Counted from the stretch's first letter, positions 35,597 to 43,942 are shown. The stretch: 64,000 nt of DNA from an uncultured Collinsella sp. (GCA_958453935.1 CAUDZT010000002.1:1-64000), one strand, 5' to 3'. Program-made: numbers and translations. The notes: generated by a model from the letters alone, not told the origin.

Positions 35597-36404
35597 TGAG
35601 CACACCCCCAGCACGAAAGCTCACGAGAGCGTAAATCAATACCGATAAACAGCTGGCTGCCACGCCATAGCCCAGAAGCGCCAGTTGCCCCATATCGCTA
35701 TACCCAAGGGCGCATCCGACTCCAAGGTACGGCCCAGGAAGGAAGAAGATCCATCGCAAGGATGGTATAGGTGCCTGAAGGAAGGCTCCGTAGAGCGTCA
35801 AGCTCATGACAAATCCGATTATTATTGCAGCCCCGCTCAATACAGCGCTGCCTGTAATCCGATAGATGGTCACCGTCTCCAGCGCAACCGATATCACCAA
35901 TACGGTGTTGACTATCATTGCAGGCAAAAATGCAGCCAGCATGCCATGCGCGTAGCTATGCCCTCCACGTATTATGGCTATTGCAAACAGAAGAAAGCAA
36001 AGCGCACTATATGCTGCGCCAATTATTAAAGCAGACGAAAGCGCATGAGCTAGAACCCCATAAAAGCGGGTAAGACCTCTTGCTGAAGAAATTCGGTATC
36101 CCTCTTCATAGCCGTGCTCCTGTAAAATCGCCAGGCAAACGATGAGTGGAACGAACAGAGAGGTGCCGGCAAAAGCACTGCGCACAAGGGACTCATCGGG
36201 TGCAGAAGGATCGATTACATTCCAGAAGAAACCAATATCCTCCCCAAAAACGCTATTGCCAAAGGCGAGCAACGTTGTTCCGTTTTTTAGAAAGACACCG
36301 AAGAGAAGGCCGAACGCCAGCATAAGCGCAAGACCAAGCTTCGCCGGAAACATCCTGTACAAACGCATCATATCTGCCTTTATGGGATGGATCGCCCGCT
36401 TCAT
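35580..36404 (-). CDS. ABC-2-type permease of the Cys-peptide cluster, first
   Basis: The 274-residue protein has six predicted membrane segments, with the first near residues 22-40 and an extracytoplasmic loop of about 45 residues after it. The cytoplasmic patch EHGYEEGYRISSARGLTRFYGVLA resembles the ABC-2 permease loop that docks the ATPase. Its ATG overlaps the stop of the ATPase gene by four bases, and its end overlaps the next permease. Two unequal permeases with one ATPase is the LanFEG arrangement. Confidence 0.8.
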   Translation of the reverse strand: MKRAIHPIKADMMRLYRMFPAKLGLALMLAFGLLFGVFLKNGTTLLAFGNSVFGEDIGFFWNVIDPSAPDESLVRSAFAGTSLFVPLIVCLAILQEHGYEEGYRISSARGLTRFYGVLAHALSSALIIGAAYSALCFLLFAIAIIRGGHSYAHGMLAAFLPAMIVNTVLVISVALETVTIYRITGSAVLSGAAIIIGFVMSLTLYGAFLQAPIPSLRWIFFLPGPYLGVGCALGYSDMGQLALLGYGVAASCLSVLIYALVSFRAGGVLNGSSD

Positions 36405-37126
36405 AGCGAGACCGCCTTCATCAAGCGCCTGTAATACTCTTTTAAGGACGACGCCTCATCCCTTATGATGTCCATCGATTCCTTTTTCAGCAGTTCGCCG
36501 TCATGAAGAAACAGGCAGCATGTTGCAACCGATGCCAGCTCATCCAAGTCGTGGCTAGAAATAAGCATGGTTTTGCCCTGTTCTTGATTCAATCGACCGA
36601 TAAGGGCCCATATACTCTCGATGCCCAACGGATCCAATCCATTTGCCGGCTCATCGAAAATTAGTACGTCGGTATCGCCCAACAAAGCCGTAGCTATATC
36701 CAGCCGCCGTTTCATTCCCAGAGAAAAACTGCCCACGCTCTTTTTCTCATCGACGTCCAGCCCGACAAGGCTCAAAACGCGAGGAACCTCACGTTTCTCA
36801 TCGAGCCCCCATTCCGCACATCGGATCCGAAGATTCTCAGCCGCACTGAGGGATTGGTATGCTCCGCTGGAATCTGGCACATAGCCGACACGCGTCCGCA
36901 TCAGACTCAGCTCTTTTTTCGACTTGCCTCCAAAGAGCTCCACACTCCCCGACGATGGCCCACAGAGGCCCAGCACTATTTTAATAAGCGTGCTTTTACC
37001 CGCCCCGTTTGCACCAACAAGGGCGCAAAGCTCAGACTGACCCACCTCGAAGGAAACGTCATGCAACACACGCCGTTTTCCATAGCGCTTTGACACCTTT
37101 GATAGCTTTATCGTTGATGCGCTCAT
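36401..37126 (-). CDS. ABC ATPase of the Cys-peptide cluster (BcrA/LanF-like)
   Basis: The 241-residue ATPase has a Walker A GANGAGKST (about residue 38), signature FSLGMKRRLDIA, Walker B VLIFDEPANGLDPLGIESI and switch His in ISSHDLDEL. NGLDPxGI after Walker B is typical of the BcrA/LanF branch that removes peptide antibiotics. The Q-loop Gln appears replaced (GYVPDSSGAY), also common in that branch. GGGAGG lies just before the ATG. It follows the six-cysteine peptide gene across a partial terminator and overlaps the first permease by four bases. Confidence 0.88.
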   Translation of the reverse strand: MSASTIKLSKVSKRYGKRRVLHDVSFEVGQSELCALVGANGAGKSTLIKIVLGLCGPSSGSVELFGGKSKKELSLMRTRVGYVPDSSGAYQSLSAAENLRIRCAEWGLDEKREVPRVLSLVGLDVDEKKSVGSFSLGMKRRLDIATALLGDTDVLIFDEPANGLDPLGIESIWALIGRLNQEQGKTMLISSHDLDELASVATCCLFLHDGELLKKESMDIIRDEASSLKEYYRRLMKAVSL

Positions 37127-37148
37127 TGGCCTCCCGTTCTGCTTGATA

Positions 37149-37186
37149 ACAAAACCGCTGCTGCCAGACTGTCGCCTGGCAGCAGC
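37149..37186 (-). terminator. Partial terminator between the peptide gene and its ABC genes
   Basis: GCTGCTGCCAG-N8-CTGGCAGCAGC, an 11-bp perfect stem, is followed on the minus strand by GGTTTTG. A leaky terminator here would give much more peptide mRNA than transporter mRNA, as in many bacteriocin operons. Confidence 0.7.
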
Positions 37187-37194
37187 CGCAACTG

Positions 37195-37323
37195 CTAGAG
37201 ATTAACTAAACAGAAGTTTTTGCTGCAGTTATTGACGCAAGTGCGTGCTCCACAGAATGCCTTGCAGTAACCGTTGCACCCACCACCGGGGTCCACATGA
37301 CTCGGCTTTACAATCCAGCTCAT
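37195..37323 (-). CDS. Six-cysteine 42-residue peptide, candidate RiPP/bacteriocin precursor
   Basis: The frame ATG (37323) to TAG encodes 42 residues starting MSWIVKPSHVDPGGG, then a Cys-rich tail. Six Cys fall at 16, 20, 24, 29, 33 and 38 (CX3CX3CX4CX3CX4C), with Gly, Asn and aromatic residues between them. AAAGGAGG sits six bases before the ATG, one of the best ribosome binding sites in the window, and a sigma-70-type promoter precedes it. A GGG triplet ends the leader-like part. It is followed by a partial terminator and a BcrA/LanF-like ABC transporter. No modification enzyme or C39 peptidase is visible nearby. The leader recalls the short Cys-rich Clo7bot-type peptides from memory only. 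Family not assigned. Confidence 0.82.
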   Translation of the reverse strand: MSWIVKPSHVDPGGGCNGYCKAFCGARTCVNNCSKNFCLVNL

Positions 37324-37361
37324 ATCGTTCCTCCTTTCTCTTATCGTTCGTTCTTGATGTT

Positions 37362-37390
37362 ATTCTTTGCCGATAACTTATATTTGTCAA
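37362..37390 (-). promoter_or_regulatory. Promoter of the six-cysteine peptide gene
   Basis: On the minus strand TTGACA (37390-37385) and AAGAAT (37367-37362) are spaced 17 bases apart. The -10 is 39 bases from the ATG. Confidence 0.7.
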
Positions 37391-37400
37391 GATAATTAAT

Positions 37401-37430
37401 AAACAAAGAACCCGTGTTAGACACGGGTTC
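37401..37430 (-). terminator. Terminator after the YozG-like HTH gene
   Basis: GAACCCGTGT pairs with ACACGGGTTC and is followed by TTTGTTTATT on the minus strand. It insulates the peptide promoter from the upstream pair. Confidence 0.85.
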
Positions 37431-37468
37431 CGTTACACTGATATTTCGTTATAGTTGTTCGCTTTATG

Positions 37469-37798
37469 CTACTCGTCGCTCAAATCGACAGCGAAGACCG
37501 ATGTCGGAAGCGACGCCTCATTGCCTCTGCCATCCCGCATCTGCCTCACGGCATTCTTCGCGCGCTCGACAATAAGTTCCTCGAGCTCTTTCTCGCTCAC
37601 GCGCTGAATAATATCTCCCGGTTGACAATCAAGCTCATCACAGATTTCAAGAAGCGTCTTAAGACGAATAGCTTTAATTTTTCCGTTTCTTAGCTTAGAA
37701 ATATTAGCCGGAGTATGCCCCGTGGCACGAATCAGATCAGAGCTGGTCTTTCCGGTCTTAAGCAGCTGCGTCTCAAGCTCGATGATGAGATAGCTCAT
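37469..37798 (-). CDS. YozG-like Cro/C1 HTH regulator
   Basis: The 109-residue protein has a Cro/C1 helix-turn-helix (about residues 8-65: LLKTGKTSSDLIRATGHTPANISKLRNGKIKAIRLKTLLEICDELDCQPGDII) and a charged C-terminus of about 40 residues. This small HTH_26/YozG type is commonly paired with DUF2975 membrane proteins, and that pair is seen here with an eight-base gap. It may regulate the neighbouring peptide operon, but the terminator and separate promoter between them leave that open. Confidence 0.88.
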   Translation of the reverse strand: MSYLIIELETQLLKTGKTSSDLIRATGHTPANISKLRNGKIKAIRLKTLLEICDELDCQPGDIIQRVSEKELEELIVERAKNAVRQMRDGRGNEASLPTSVFAVDLSDE

Positions 37799-37806
37799 GT
37801 TTCCTC

Positions 37807-38367
37807 CTACACAAGCTCGTCAGACTGCTCCTGGAGCAGCGAGGCATAGCTCCAGATCACCGAGACAAACAAACAGACGGCCGCGCCGATAAGCGACCCC
37901 GCGTCAAAGGCAACGCCCTGGCAAATCGCGATAACGAAGGAATGAGGCACGACGCAAAGCTCCAGCCCACCAATGGTAAGATTGACCGATCCATAGGCAC
38001 CAACAAGCGAAACCGCGGCGTTAACAGCAAAGGCAAGCGCGAGAACACGGATAAGCCGCACATGCGCCCTGGTAAAGGGCGATACGCCCCGCGAAATGTC
38101 ACGGCTGATTCCGCACAAAACGACAAGCGAAACACTCACGACGAGTGCCAGGCACAGCCCGCTTGGGATAACGATGCTCCCGCCATCGAGAAGCGTCACG
38201 ACACCGAAAGAATCGACAGAAACAACGTTTGCAACCGCATACCAGATCACGTAAACAACCAACGCGGCAAAAGCGACGAGCATTCCCGCAAAAACGACCG
38301 CCATGCAAAAGCCAAGCTTCCTTACAGTCTCGCCCGCCTTGGCCATACGCTGAACGCTGTTGGACAT
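37807..38367 (-). CDS. DUF2975-like membrane protein
   Basis: The 186-residue protein has four predicted membrane segments (about 20-45, 65-90, 108-130 and 150-175). The layout and the partner HTH gene fit DUF2975. ATG at 38367 is chosen over a start 33 codons upstream: GAGGGTGA lies before it and the longer leader is low-complexity and overlaps a non-coding palindrome region. In other bacteria such pairs are thought to sense membrane or small-molecule signals; here the role is unknown. Confidence 0.8.
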   Translation of the reverse strand: MSNSVQRMAKAGETVRKLGFCMAVVFAGMLVAFAALVVYVIWYAVANVVSVDSFGVVTLLDGGSIVIPSGLCLALVVSVSLVVLCGISRDISRGVSPFTRAHVRLIRVLALAFAVNAAVSLVGAYGSVNLTIGGLELCVVPHSFVIAICQGVAFDAGSLIGAAVCLFVSVIWSYASLLQEQSDELV

Positions 38368-38509
38368 ACACTCACCCTCATCGAATCTATCGTTATCGGA
38401 ATAGTTTATCGAACAACGATATGGATTGCATGTGGGAAGCCCAGCCGGTGTGCATAGGCCATTCACTAATCAGAAGGGGTGAGCGTGGATTTTTGGACAC
38501 GTATCGAAC

Positions 38510-38573
38510 GAGCGTGGATAATCTCCCACTTTGAGACCGCCACCGGGCCTAAAACGGGAGATTATCCACGCTC
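38510..38573. repeat. Hairpin with 18-bp arms GAGCGTGGATAATCTCCC
   Basis: Perfect 18-bp inverted repeat (38510-38527 and 38556-38573) with a 28-base loop. A partial direct copy, GAGCGTGGAT, lies at 38481. There is no T-run. It fills most of the gap between the DUF2975 gene and the Hpt gene. Confidence 0.88.
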
Positions 38574-38599
38574 ATAGTCATCACAATGCACGTAAGCTC

Positions 38600-38956
38600 T
38601 TATTCAGCCGCCTCGCGTAAGGCCGACATTGTGGCCGCATATTGCTGCTGCAGCGCATGCATTCCCTCACGAGCGCCGTCAACAGTATCGGCACCGCGCA
38701 GCGCTTCGGTCACCACGACCGCCGGCTCGAACAGATTATCGAATCCCAAGTTCTGGCTCACGCCCTTGAGCGTGTGCGCCGCCATAAACGCTTCCTTGGC
38801 GTCTCCTGCCGCCATGGCAGCCTCCAGCTTGTCCATACTCTCGTCATCCAAAAACTTGAGGGCAAAACGGGCAAGCATCTCCTCGCCCATCAGCCGAGTG
38901 CAAGCGTCATCATAATTGGCGCCGATCTTCTCATACGCTTCACGCATGGAAATCAT
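38600..38956 (-). CDS. Histidine phosphotransfer (Hpt) protein
   Basis: The 118-residue helical protein carries the Hpt phospho-accepting His in MAAHTLKGVSQNLGF (about residue 61). Hpt domains relay phosphate between receiver domains. It lies 23 bases downstream of the GGDEF-REC-HD-GYP gene, whose receiver domain is an obvious partner, although no hybrid kinase is in the window. GGAG lies nine bases before the ATG. Confidence 0.9.
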   Translation of the reverse strand: MISMREAYEKIGANYDDACTRLMGEEMLARFALKFLDDESMDKLEAAMAAGDAKEAFMAAHTLKGVSQNLGFDNLFEPAVVVTEALRGADTVDGAREGMHALQQQYAATMSALREAAE

Positions 38957-38979
38957 GGATTCAAACTCCTTTGGTCAAA

Positions 38980-40863
38980 CTAAATCGTAGGAAGCGCAAC
39001 GACCTCGGCAGGGCGCGCCAATGTTTCGGCAATACGGTCTTGCACCTCGAGCAGACAGTCGAGCAGCAGCGGGTTAAAGGTGCCGCACTTACCGTCCAGG
39101 ATCATCTGAATCGCCTCCTCGTGCGGGATGGCATCCTTGTACACGCGGACGCTCGTCAGCGCATCGTACACGTCGGCCACCGACACCACCTGCGCGGCGA
39201 TGGGGATATCGTCGCCCTTAAGGCCGTCGGGATAACCCTTGCCGTCCCAGCGCTCGTGGTGCCAACGCGCAATCTGGTACGCATATTCCATAAGCGCATT
39301 GCCGGCGTGATGGCGGCCCAGCTCATGCAGCATGTCGGCGCCGATCGTGGTATGCGTCTTCATAATCTCGAACTCTTCGGGCGTGAGGCGCCCGGGCTTG
39401 TTGAGAATCGCATCGTCAATCGACATCTTGCCGATATCGTGCAGCGCCGAAGCCAGGGCAATCGTAGAGCGCTCCTCGTTGTCGAGGGAGATGCTGTCGC
39501 TACGGTGGACCAGGCAGCCAAGCAGCAGCTCGGTCAGCTTCTCGATGTTCGTAACGTGCCTGCCGCTCTCGCCATTGCGGAGCTCCATGACGCCGGCCAT
39601 GATGTCGATGAGCATGCGACTGTTCTTGACACGCTCGTTGTACTGCTGGGACAGCAGGCTCGTCAGACGGCGCTGTTTGGCGTATAGGCGGATGGTGTTG
39701 CTTACACGGCGGCGCACGACACGGGAGTCAAACGGGCGGTTGATATAGTCCGAGGCGCCCAGCTCATACGCGCGCAGCACCATATCATCGGAATCTTCGC
39801 TCGAGATCATGATGACAGGCAGATTGTCGATACCCGTTCGGCGCGACAGATCGGCCAGCACCTCAAAGCCGCTTATGCCCGGCATGACAATGTCCAGCAG
39901 CACGAGCGACAACTCATCGCCATAGCGGTCGACCATGTCGAGCGCCGTACGACCGTTATCGGCCTCGAGGATGCAGTACTCGTCCCTGAGCATCTCGTTG
40001 AGAATGGCTCGGTTCATCTCGGAGTCATCGACAATAAGCACCGTAGGCTTTTCGCTTTGGAAGGCCTCGATGGATTCGGCATCGGTCACGACTGTACCGG
40101 CTTTTGCCTTAGCGCGGCTCAATAATTGGACAGCCTGGCTAACACCCTCATCGACCGTTTCGCCATTAATGCGAACGCCACCAACGCATGCCGTCAAGCT
40201 AACGCGCTCATGCCCCGGAATAATCGTGGAATGAACGGCATCGGATACTTGACGCAGGCGACGGGCAAAGTCATCAGAGGGAATATTGGGCATGACGGCC
40301 ACAAACTTATCGCAGCCAAAACGCACAAGCTCGTCAGTCGAACGAACACCGCTGCGTATGGCCGTCGCCACGGCACCAAGCGCAAGGTCGCCGGCATGGC
40401 GGCCATACGTATCGTTGAAGGCCCTAAAATCATCAAGGTCGATCATGGCCACGCCGGCCTGCATACGGGCGCTACGAAGCTTTTCCTCGTAATATCGGCG
40501 ATTGCGCACGCTCGTCAGCACGTCGGTGTAGACAAGGTCCTCTTCTGCGGCCTCTTGTTCATCAATCGGACGCACCATCAGCAGGACGTGAGGCTCGCCC
40601 TCGACCTTCAGAGGACGCAGGCGAGCGCGGTACTCAACGCCATCGTTGAGCAGCTGTTCCGACACCTCATCGGAACCTGCCGCCAAGGCCTCAAGACTTG
40701 ACTGGCGCAGACAGGGACACCGATCGCCGGCGAGCAGGCAGTTGGGATCGCCCTTAATCTGGTCGACCGACAGCAAACGTACCACGGGGTAGGTCTTCGC
40801 GACACGGGCGACCTCGGCGGCAGCCTCCTCGTCGGTTAGATTGGCCTCGTGATTATTGAGCAT
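38980..40863 (-). CDS. GGDEF-like, receiver and HD-GYP signalling protein
   Basis: This protein of 627 residues carries, in order, an N-terminal sensor region with three Cys (CLLAGDRCPCL), a diguanylate cyclase-like domain (about 110-265), a receiver domain (about 272-390) and an HD-GYP domain (about 410-600). The cyclase motif is FGCDKF where GGDEF is needed, so synthesis of c-di-GMP is doubtful. In the receiver, LIVDDSEMN and LLDIVMPG keep the acidic pocket and phospho-Asp, but the conserved Lys appears as Arg (NRPF). HD-GYP is intact (ALHDIGKMSI, HHERWDGKGYPDGLKG), suggesting c-di-GMP hydrolysis. ATG at 40863 has GAAAGGG upstream. Confidence 0.9.
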   Translation of the reverse strand: MLNNHEANLTDEEAAAEVARVAKTYPVVRLLSVDQIKGDPNCLLAGDRCPCLRQSSLEALAAGSDEVSEQLLNDGVEYRARLRPLKVEGEPHVLLMVRPIDEQEAAEEDLVYTDVLTSVRNRRYYEEKLRSARMQAGVAMIDLDDFRAFNDTYGRHAGDLALGAVATAIRSGVRSTDELVRFGCDKFVAVMPNIPSDDFARRLRQVSDAVHSTIIPGHERVSLTACVGGVRINGETVDEGVSQAVQLLSRAKAKAGTVVTDAESIEAFQSEKPTVLIVDDSEMNRAILNEMLRDEYCILEADNGRTALDMVDRYGDELSLVLLDIVMPGISGFEVLADLSRRTGIDNLPVIMISSEDSDDMVLRAYELGASDYINRPFDSRVVRRRVSNTIRLYAKQRRLTSLLSQQYNERVKNSRMLIDIMAGVMELRNGESGRHVTNIEKLTELLLGCLVHRSDSISLDNEERSTIALASALHDIGKMSIDDAILNKPGRLTPEEFEIMKTHTTIGADMLHELGRHHAGNALMEYAYQIARWHHERWDGKGYPDGLKGDDIPIAAQVVSVADVYDALTSVRVYKDAIPHEEAIQMILDGKCGTFNPLLLDCLLEVQDRIAETLARPAEVVALPTI

Positions 40864-41072
40864 AGGGGGCCCTTTCAGTAGTTTTGCTTGGTAGCAGTGG
40901 GTGCCAAATGTTACAAGGTTAGCACCTTGTCGATGCAGGTACACACGTGAATACCGTTTCTTTTTCATGAGCTGGCAGACGGTAGGGCTGAAGCCGCAGA
41001 CGTTGGGTTTTGAGCACCTTTGTTAACACAGCCGAAACGTCTACGAAAGAAGCCCGTTTGATGATTCGGCCG

Positions 41073-41882
41073 CTAGAGCCCCAAGATGCCGCGGACAGCC
41101 TGGGCGGTCGCTGTCGGGCGATCGCGCAGCCCGTTGTGCGCGCCGGGAACCGTTACGAGTGGACAGTCCAAGAGCTCAGTTGCTGTCCTCGTGCCCGCCT
41201 CGCGGGGCGTGCCAATCGAGAGCTCGCCCAGGAATACGGCGGCCACCGTTTTCGATGCGCGGGCGCGATTCCAATCGGGAACGTAGGTCATAGTGGTCTC
41301 GTATTCGTTTGCCATGAAACTGCGGCCGTTGCGCAGGGCATGCTTGGCTTCCGCCTCGGTTAACTTGGGGGCTTGAGGGTCCGAATCGCCAATGGCGCCC
41401 AGGAAGGCCCTTAACGCCCTCGAGACCTTTCCCGCAGCAATCATCTCGAGTAAAACCGGGGCCGCACCCAGGCCGGCGCCTTCGCTTGTCACGGCGGGTT
41501 CATGCAGAATCGCACTCGAGACAATGGTCGGGTTTGTACGGAGAAGCTCCAGGGTCACCAGCGTACCGGCACTGTGCGCGAGCACGTTTGCCGGAGCGCC
41601 AATATGCTCGATAACGGCCTGCAGGTCGGCGGCCTGGGCGGCGAGGTCGTAGCGCCCGTCCGCGGCGTCGCTGCTCTCGCCGCAACCGCGGCGGTCGTAG
41701 GCAATGACGCGGTAGTCACAGGCGAGCTCGCGGGCGATGGCGTCAAAGAAGACGCCGTCGACGCAGGCGCCGTGCACGCACACCAAGGCGGGCGTATCGG
41801 ACGATACAACCGGGCCGGCATACTCGCGACAGGCGATCGTGGTGCCCGCATTCTCAACCGTAAAATCCATGTTGTGCCCCAT
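41073..41882 (-). CDS. Alpha/beta hydrolase
   Basis: The 269-residue hydrolase has the oxyanion region VCVHGACVDGVFFDAIA, the nucleophile elbow VLAHSAGTLV (G replaced by A in GxSxG) and a C-terminal His in PGAHNGLRDRP. YRVIAYDRRGCGESS is the usual strand-4 segment. Substrate unknown. The ATG at 41882 is used because AAGGTG lies seven bases before it; a longer open frame upstream reads through the divergent promoter region. It is divergent from the radical SAM gene. Confidence 0.85.
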   Translation of the reverse strand: MGHNMDFTVENAGTTIACREYAGPVVSSDTPALVCVHGACVDGVFFDAIARELACDYRVIAYDRRGCGESSDAADGRYDLAAQAADLQAVIEHIGAPANVLAHSAGTLVTLELLRTNPTIVSSAILHEPAVTSEGAGLGAAPVLLEMIAAGKVSRALRAFLGAIGDSDPQAPKLTEAEAKHALRNGRSFMANEYETTMTYVPDWNRARASKTVAAVFLGELSIGTPREAGTRTATELLDCPLVTVPGAHNGLRDRPTATAQAVRGILGL

Positions 41883-42045
41883 CGTCTTGCACCTTGTTAA
41901 CACATGAACTTTACCCGACCCGAACCTCTCATGACGCGGGCAACGAGGGCAGAATGAAAAAACGAAACCTGAACAGCACAAGCCCAAACCAGACTTTGGC
42001 GCCGATGCTATGCTTAAGCACAACTATCCCGAGGAGCATATGCTT

Positions 42046-42822
42046 ATGTCTACGTTTTTAAATGCCAGCCCCATCTTTGGACCGGTGCGCAGCCGTCGCC
42101 TTGGTCTCTCGCTCGGCGTCAACATGATGCCGGCCAGCGGCAAAATCTGCACGTTCGACTGCATTTACTGCGAAAACGGCCTCAACGCCGAGCGCCCCTG
42201 CCACGAACCGTATAACACGGCTGCCGTGGTGCTCGACGCGCTCGAGGCAAAGCTGCGCGAGATGGCAGCCGAGGGCGAGCTCCCCGATGTGATCACGTTT
42301 GCCGGCAACGGTGAGCCCACCGCCGCACCGGAGTTTCCGCAGGCCATCGCCGGTGCCGTCGCGCTGCGCGACGAGCTTGCCCCGAACTCCAAGATCGCCG
42401 TGCTCTCCAACGGCACGCGCGCCGACCGCCCCGAGGTACACGATGCGCTCATGATGGTCGACGACAACATTCTTAAGCTCGATACGGTCGACCCGGCGTT
42501 TATCCAGCTGCTCGACCAGCCTGTTGGCCCCTACGACGTCGAGCACCAGATCGAGACGTTCGCGAGCTTTGACGGTCACGTTATTATCCAGACGATCTTT
42601 TTGAGCGGCGAGCACCGGGGCAAGCTCATCGACAACACCGGCGAGGAGTACGTCGGCCCTTGGCTCGCGGCGCTCAAGCGCATTCGTCCGCAGGAAGCGA
42701 CCATCTACACGGTGGCGCGCGAGACACCGGTCGCCGGCCTTGCTAAAGCGGCGCCCGAGGTGCTCGACAAGATTGCCGCACGTGTACGCGCCCTCGGCAT
42801 CCCCTGCCAGGTGAGCTACTAG
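42046..42822 (+). CDS. Radical SAM protein (COG0731-like)
   Basis: The 258-residue enzyme has the radical SAM cluster motif CTFDCIYC (CxxxCxxC) near residue 40 and the SAM-binding GNGEPTAAPEFP near residue 95. It is a minimal radical SAM barrel with no SPASM or twitch Cys cluster at the C-terminus, most like the uncharacterised COG0731 group. Two ATGs lie six bases apart; GAGGAG is nine bases before 42046 and only three before 42040. It is not next to the six-cysteine peptide gene (about 4.7 kb away) and is unlikely to be its maturase. Confidence 0.88.
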   Translation: MSTFLNASPIFGPVRSRRLGLSLGVNMMPASGKICTFDCIYCENGLNAERPCHEPYNTAAVVLDALEAKLREMAAEGELPDVITFAGNGEPTAAPEFPQAIAGAVALRDELAPNSKIAVLSNGTRADRPEVHDALMMVDDNILKLDTVDPAFIQLLDQPVGPYDVEHQIETFASFDGHVIIQTIFLSGEHRGKLIDNTGEEYVGPWLAALKRIRPQEATIYTVARETPVAGLAKAAPEVLDKIAARVRALGIPCQVSY

Positions 42823-42864
42823 CAAAACCACGCAGCAGCTAGTGTCAGCCATCCCGCTCCATCA

Positions 42865-42929
42865 GTTGCGGTGATATAGTTCCTATTTGTGCTGTTAAAC
42901 CGCTTAAATCGGAACTATATCACCGCAAC
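42865..42929. repeat. GTTGCGGTGA hairpin, copy 1
   Basis: Perfect 19-bp arms GTTGCGGTGATATAGTTCC (42865-42883) and complement (42911-42929), with a 27-base loop. Related to the hairpin at 51.42 kb. It lies between the radical SAM gene and map. Confidence 0.9.
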
Positions 42930-42982
42930 TTTTATGGACGCGTGGGTGGGCTATACTAGCTGCGAATGAAAGGAAGTTAGCC

Positions 42983-43870
42983 ATGTATGACAAAGGACCC
43001 GTGCCTGGCCGCAACGACGCTTGCTGGTGCGGCAGCGGCAAGAAATACAAGAAATGCCACAGCGCCTTCGACGAGCGCCTCGAGCGCCTGTGGGAAGAGG
43101 GCTGGGAGGTTCTGCCCCGCACGCTCTACAAGACGCCCGCCGATATCGAGGGCATCAAGCGCTCCGCCGCCATCAACGTGGGCGTGCTCGACTACGTAGG
43201 CGAGCACATCGCCGCGGGCATGACCACCAACCAGATCGACCAGATGATCTACGACTACACCGTCGAGCACGGTGGCACGCCGGCCGACCTCAACTACGAG
43301 GGCTATCCCAAGAGCGTGTGCACCTCGATCAACGACGTGGTCTGCCACGGTATCCCCTGCGATACGGACGTGCTGCACGAGGGCGACATTATCAACGTGG
43401 ACTGCTCCACGATCTTGGACGGCTACTTTAGCGACTCGAGCCGTATGTTCTGCATCGGCGAAGTCTCGGCCGAGCGCCAGCGCCTGGTCGACGTCACCCG
43501 CGCCAGCGTGGAGGCGGGTCTGGCGGCCGTCAAGCCGTGGTTGCCGCTGTCCGTGATGGCCGAGGCCGTGCAAAAGACGGTCGAAGACGCCGGCTTTAGC
43601 GTGGTGCGCGAGTACGGCGGACACGGCATCGGTAAGGAGTTCCACGAGGACCCGTTTGTGGGCTTTACCACCGAGGCGCCCGATGTGGACACCATCATGG
43701 CTCCGGGCATGGTCTTTACCATCGAGCCTATGGTCAATGCCGGAGCGCCCGACATTAAGATCAGCAAGGGCGATGGCTGGTGCGTGCGCACCAAGGACGG
43801 CAGTGATTCGGCCCAGTGCGAGGTACAGCTCGTGGTGACCGAGGACGGCTACGAGCTGCTCAGCTGGTAA
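42983..43870 (+). CDS. map: Type I methionine aminopeptidase with N-terminal SEC-C zinc motif
   Basis: The 295-residue enzyme removes initiator Met. The first 30 residues are a SEC-C zinc ribbon (CWCGSGKKYKKCH), and a pita-bread fold follows. Metal and active-site residues: VCHGIP His, VDCSTILDGYFSDSS with two Asp, GHGIGKEFHEDP His, FTIEPMV Glu and QCEVQLVV Glu. The SEC-C extension occurs in some actinobacterial and clostridial enzymes and may help ribosome docking. It has an AAAGGAAG ribosome binding site. Confidence 0.95.
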   Translation: MYDKGPVPGRNDACWCGSGKKYKKCHSAFDERLERLWEEGWEVLPRTLYKTPADIEGIKRSAAINVGVLDYVGEHIAAGMTTNQIDQMIYDYTVEHGGTPADLNYEGYPKSVCTSINDVVCHGIPCDTDVLHEGDIINVDCSTILDGYFSDSSRMFCIGEVSAERQRLVDVTRASVEAGLAAVKPWLPLSVMAEAVQKTVEDAGFSVVREYGGHGIGKEFHEDPFVGFTTEAPDVDTIMAPGMVFTIEPMVNAGAPDIKISKGDGWCVRTKDGSDSAQCEVQLVVTEDGYELLSW

Positions 43871-43879
43871 CCATGGATG

Positions 43880-43926
43880 CGCCGGATGCTGACGGGCACG
43901 CTCGTCTTGCATCCGGCGTTTTTGTT
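43880..43926 (+). terminator. Intrinsic terminator after map
   Basis: CGCCGGATGC pairs with GCATCCGGCG and is followed by TTTTTTTG. Confidence 0.88.
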
Positions 43927-43942
43927 TGAACGTTTTGCCCGA

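Noticed and set aside
37195..37323. Assignment of the peptide to the SCIFF family
   Set aside because: Six Cys in about 45 residues fits, but the Cys pattern and leader do not match what I recall of SCIFF, and no SCIFF maturase gene is next to it.
42046..42822. Radical SAM protein as maturase of the six-cysteine peptide
   Set aside because: It lies 4.7 kb away in another orientation behind unrelated genes and lacks the SPASM Cys cluster of peptide maturases.
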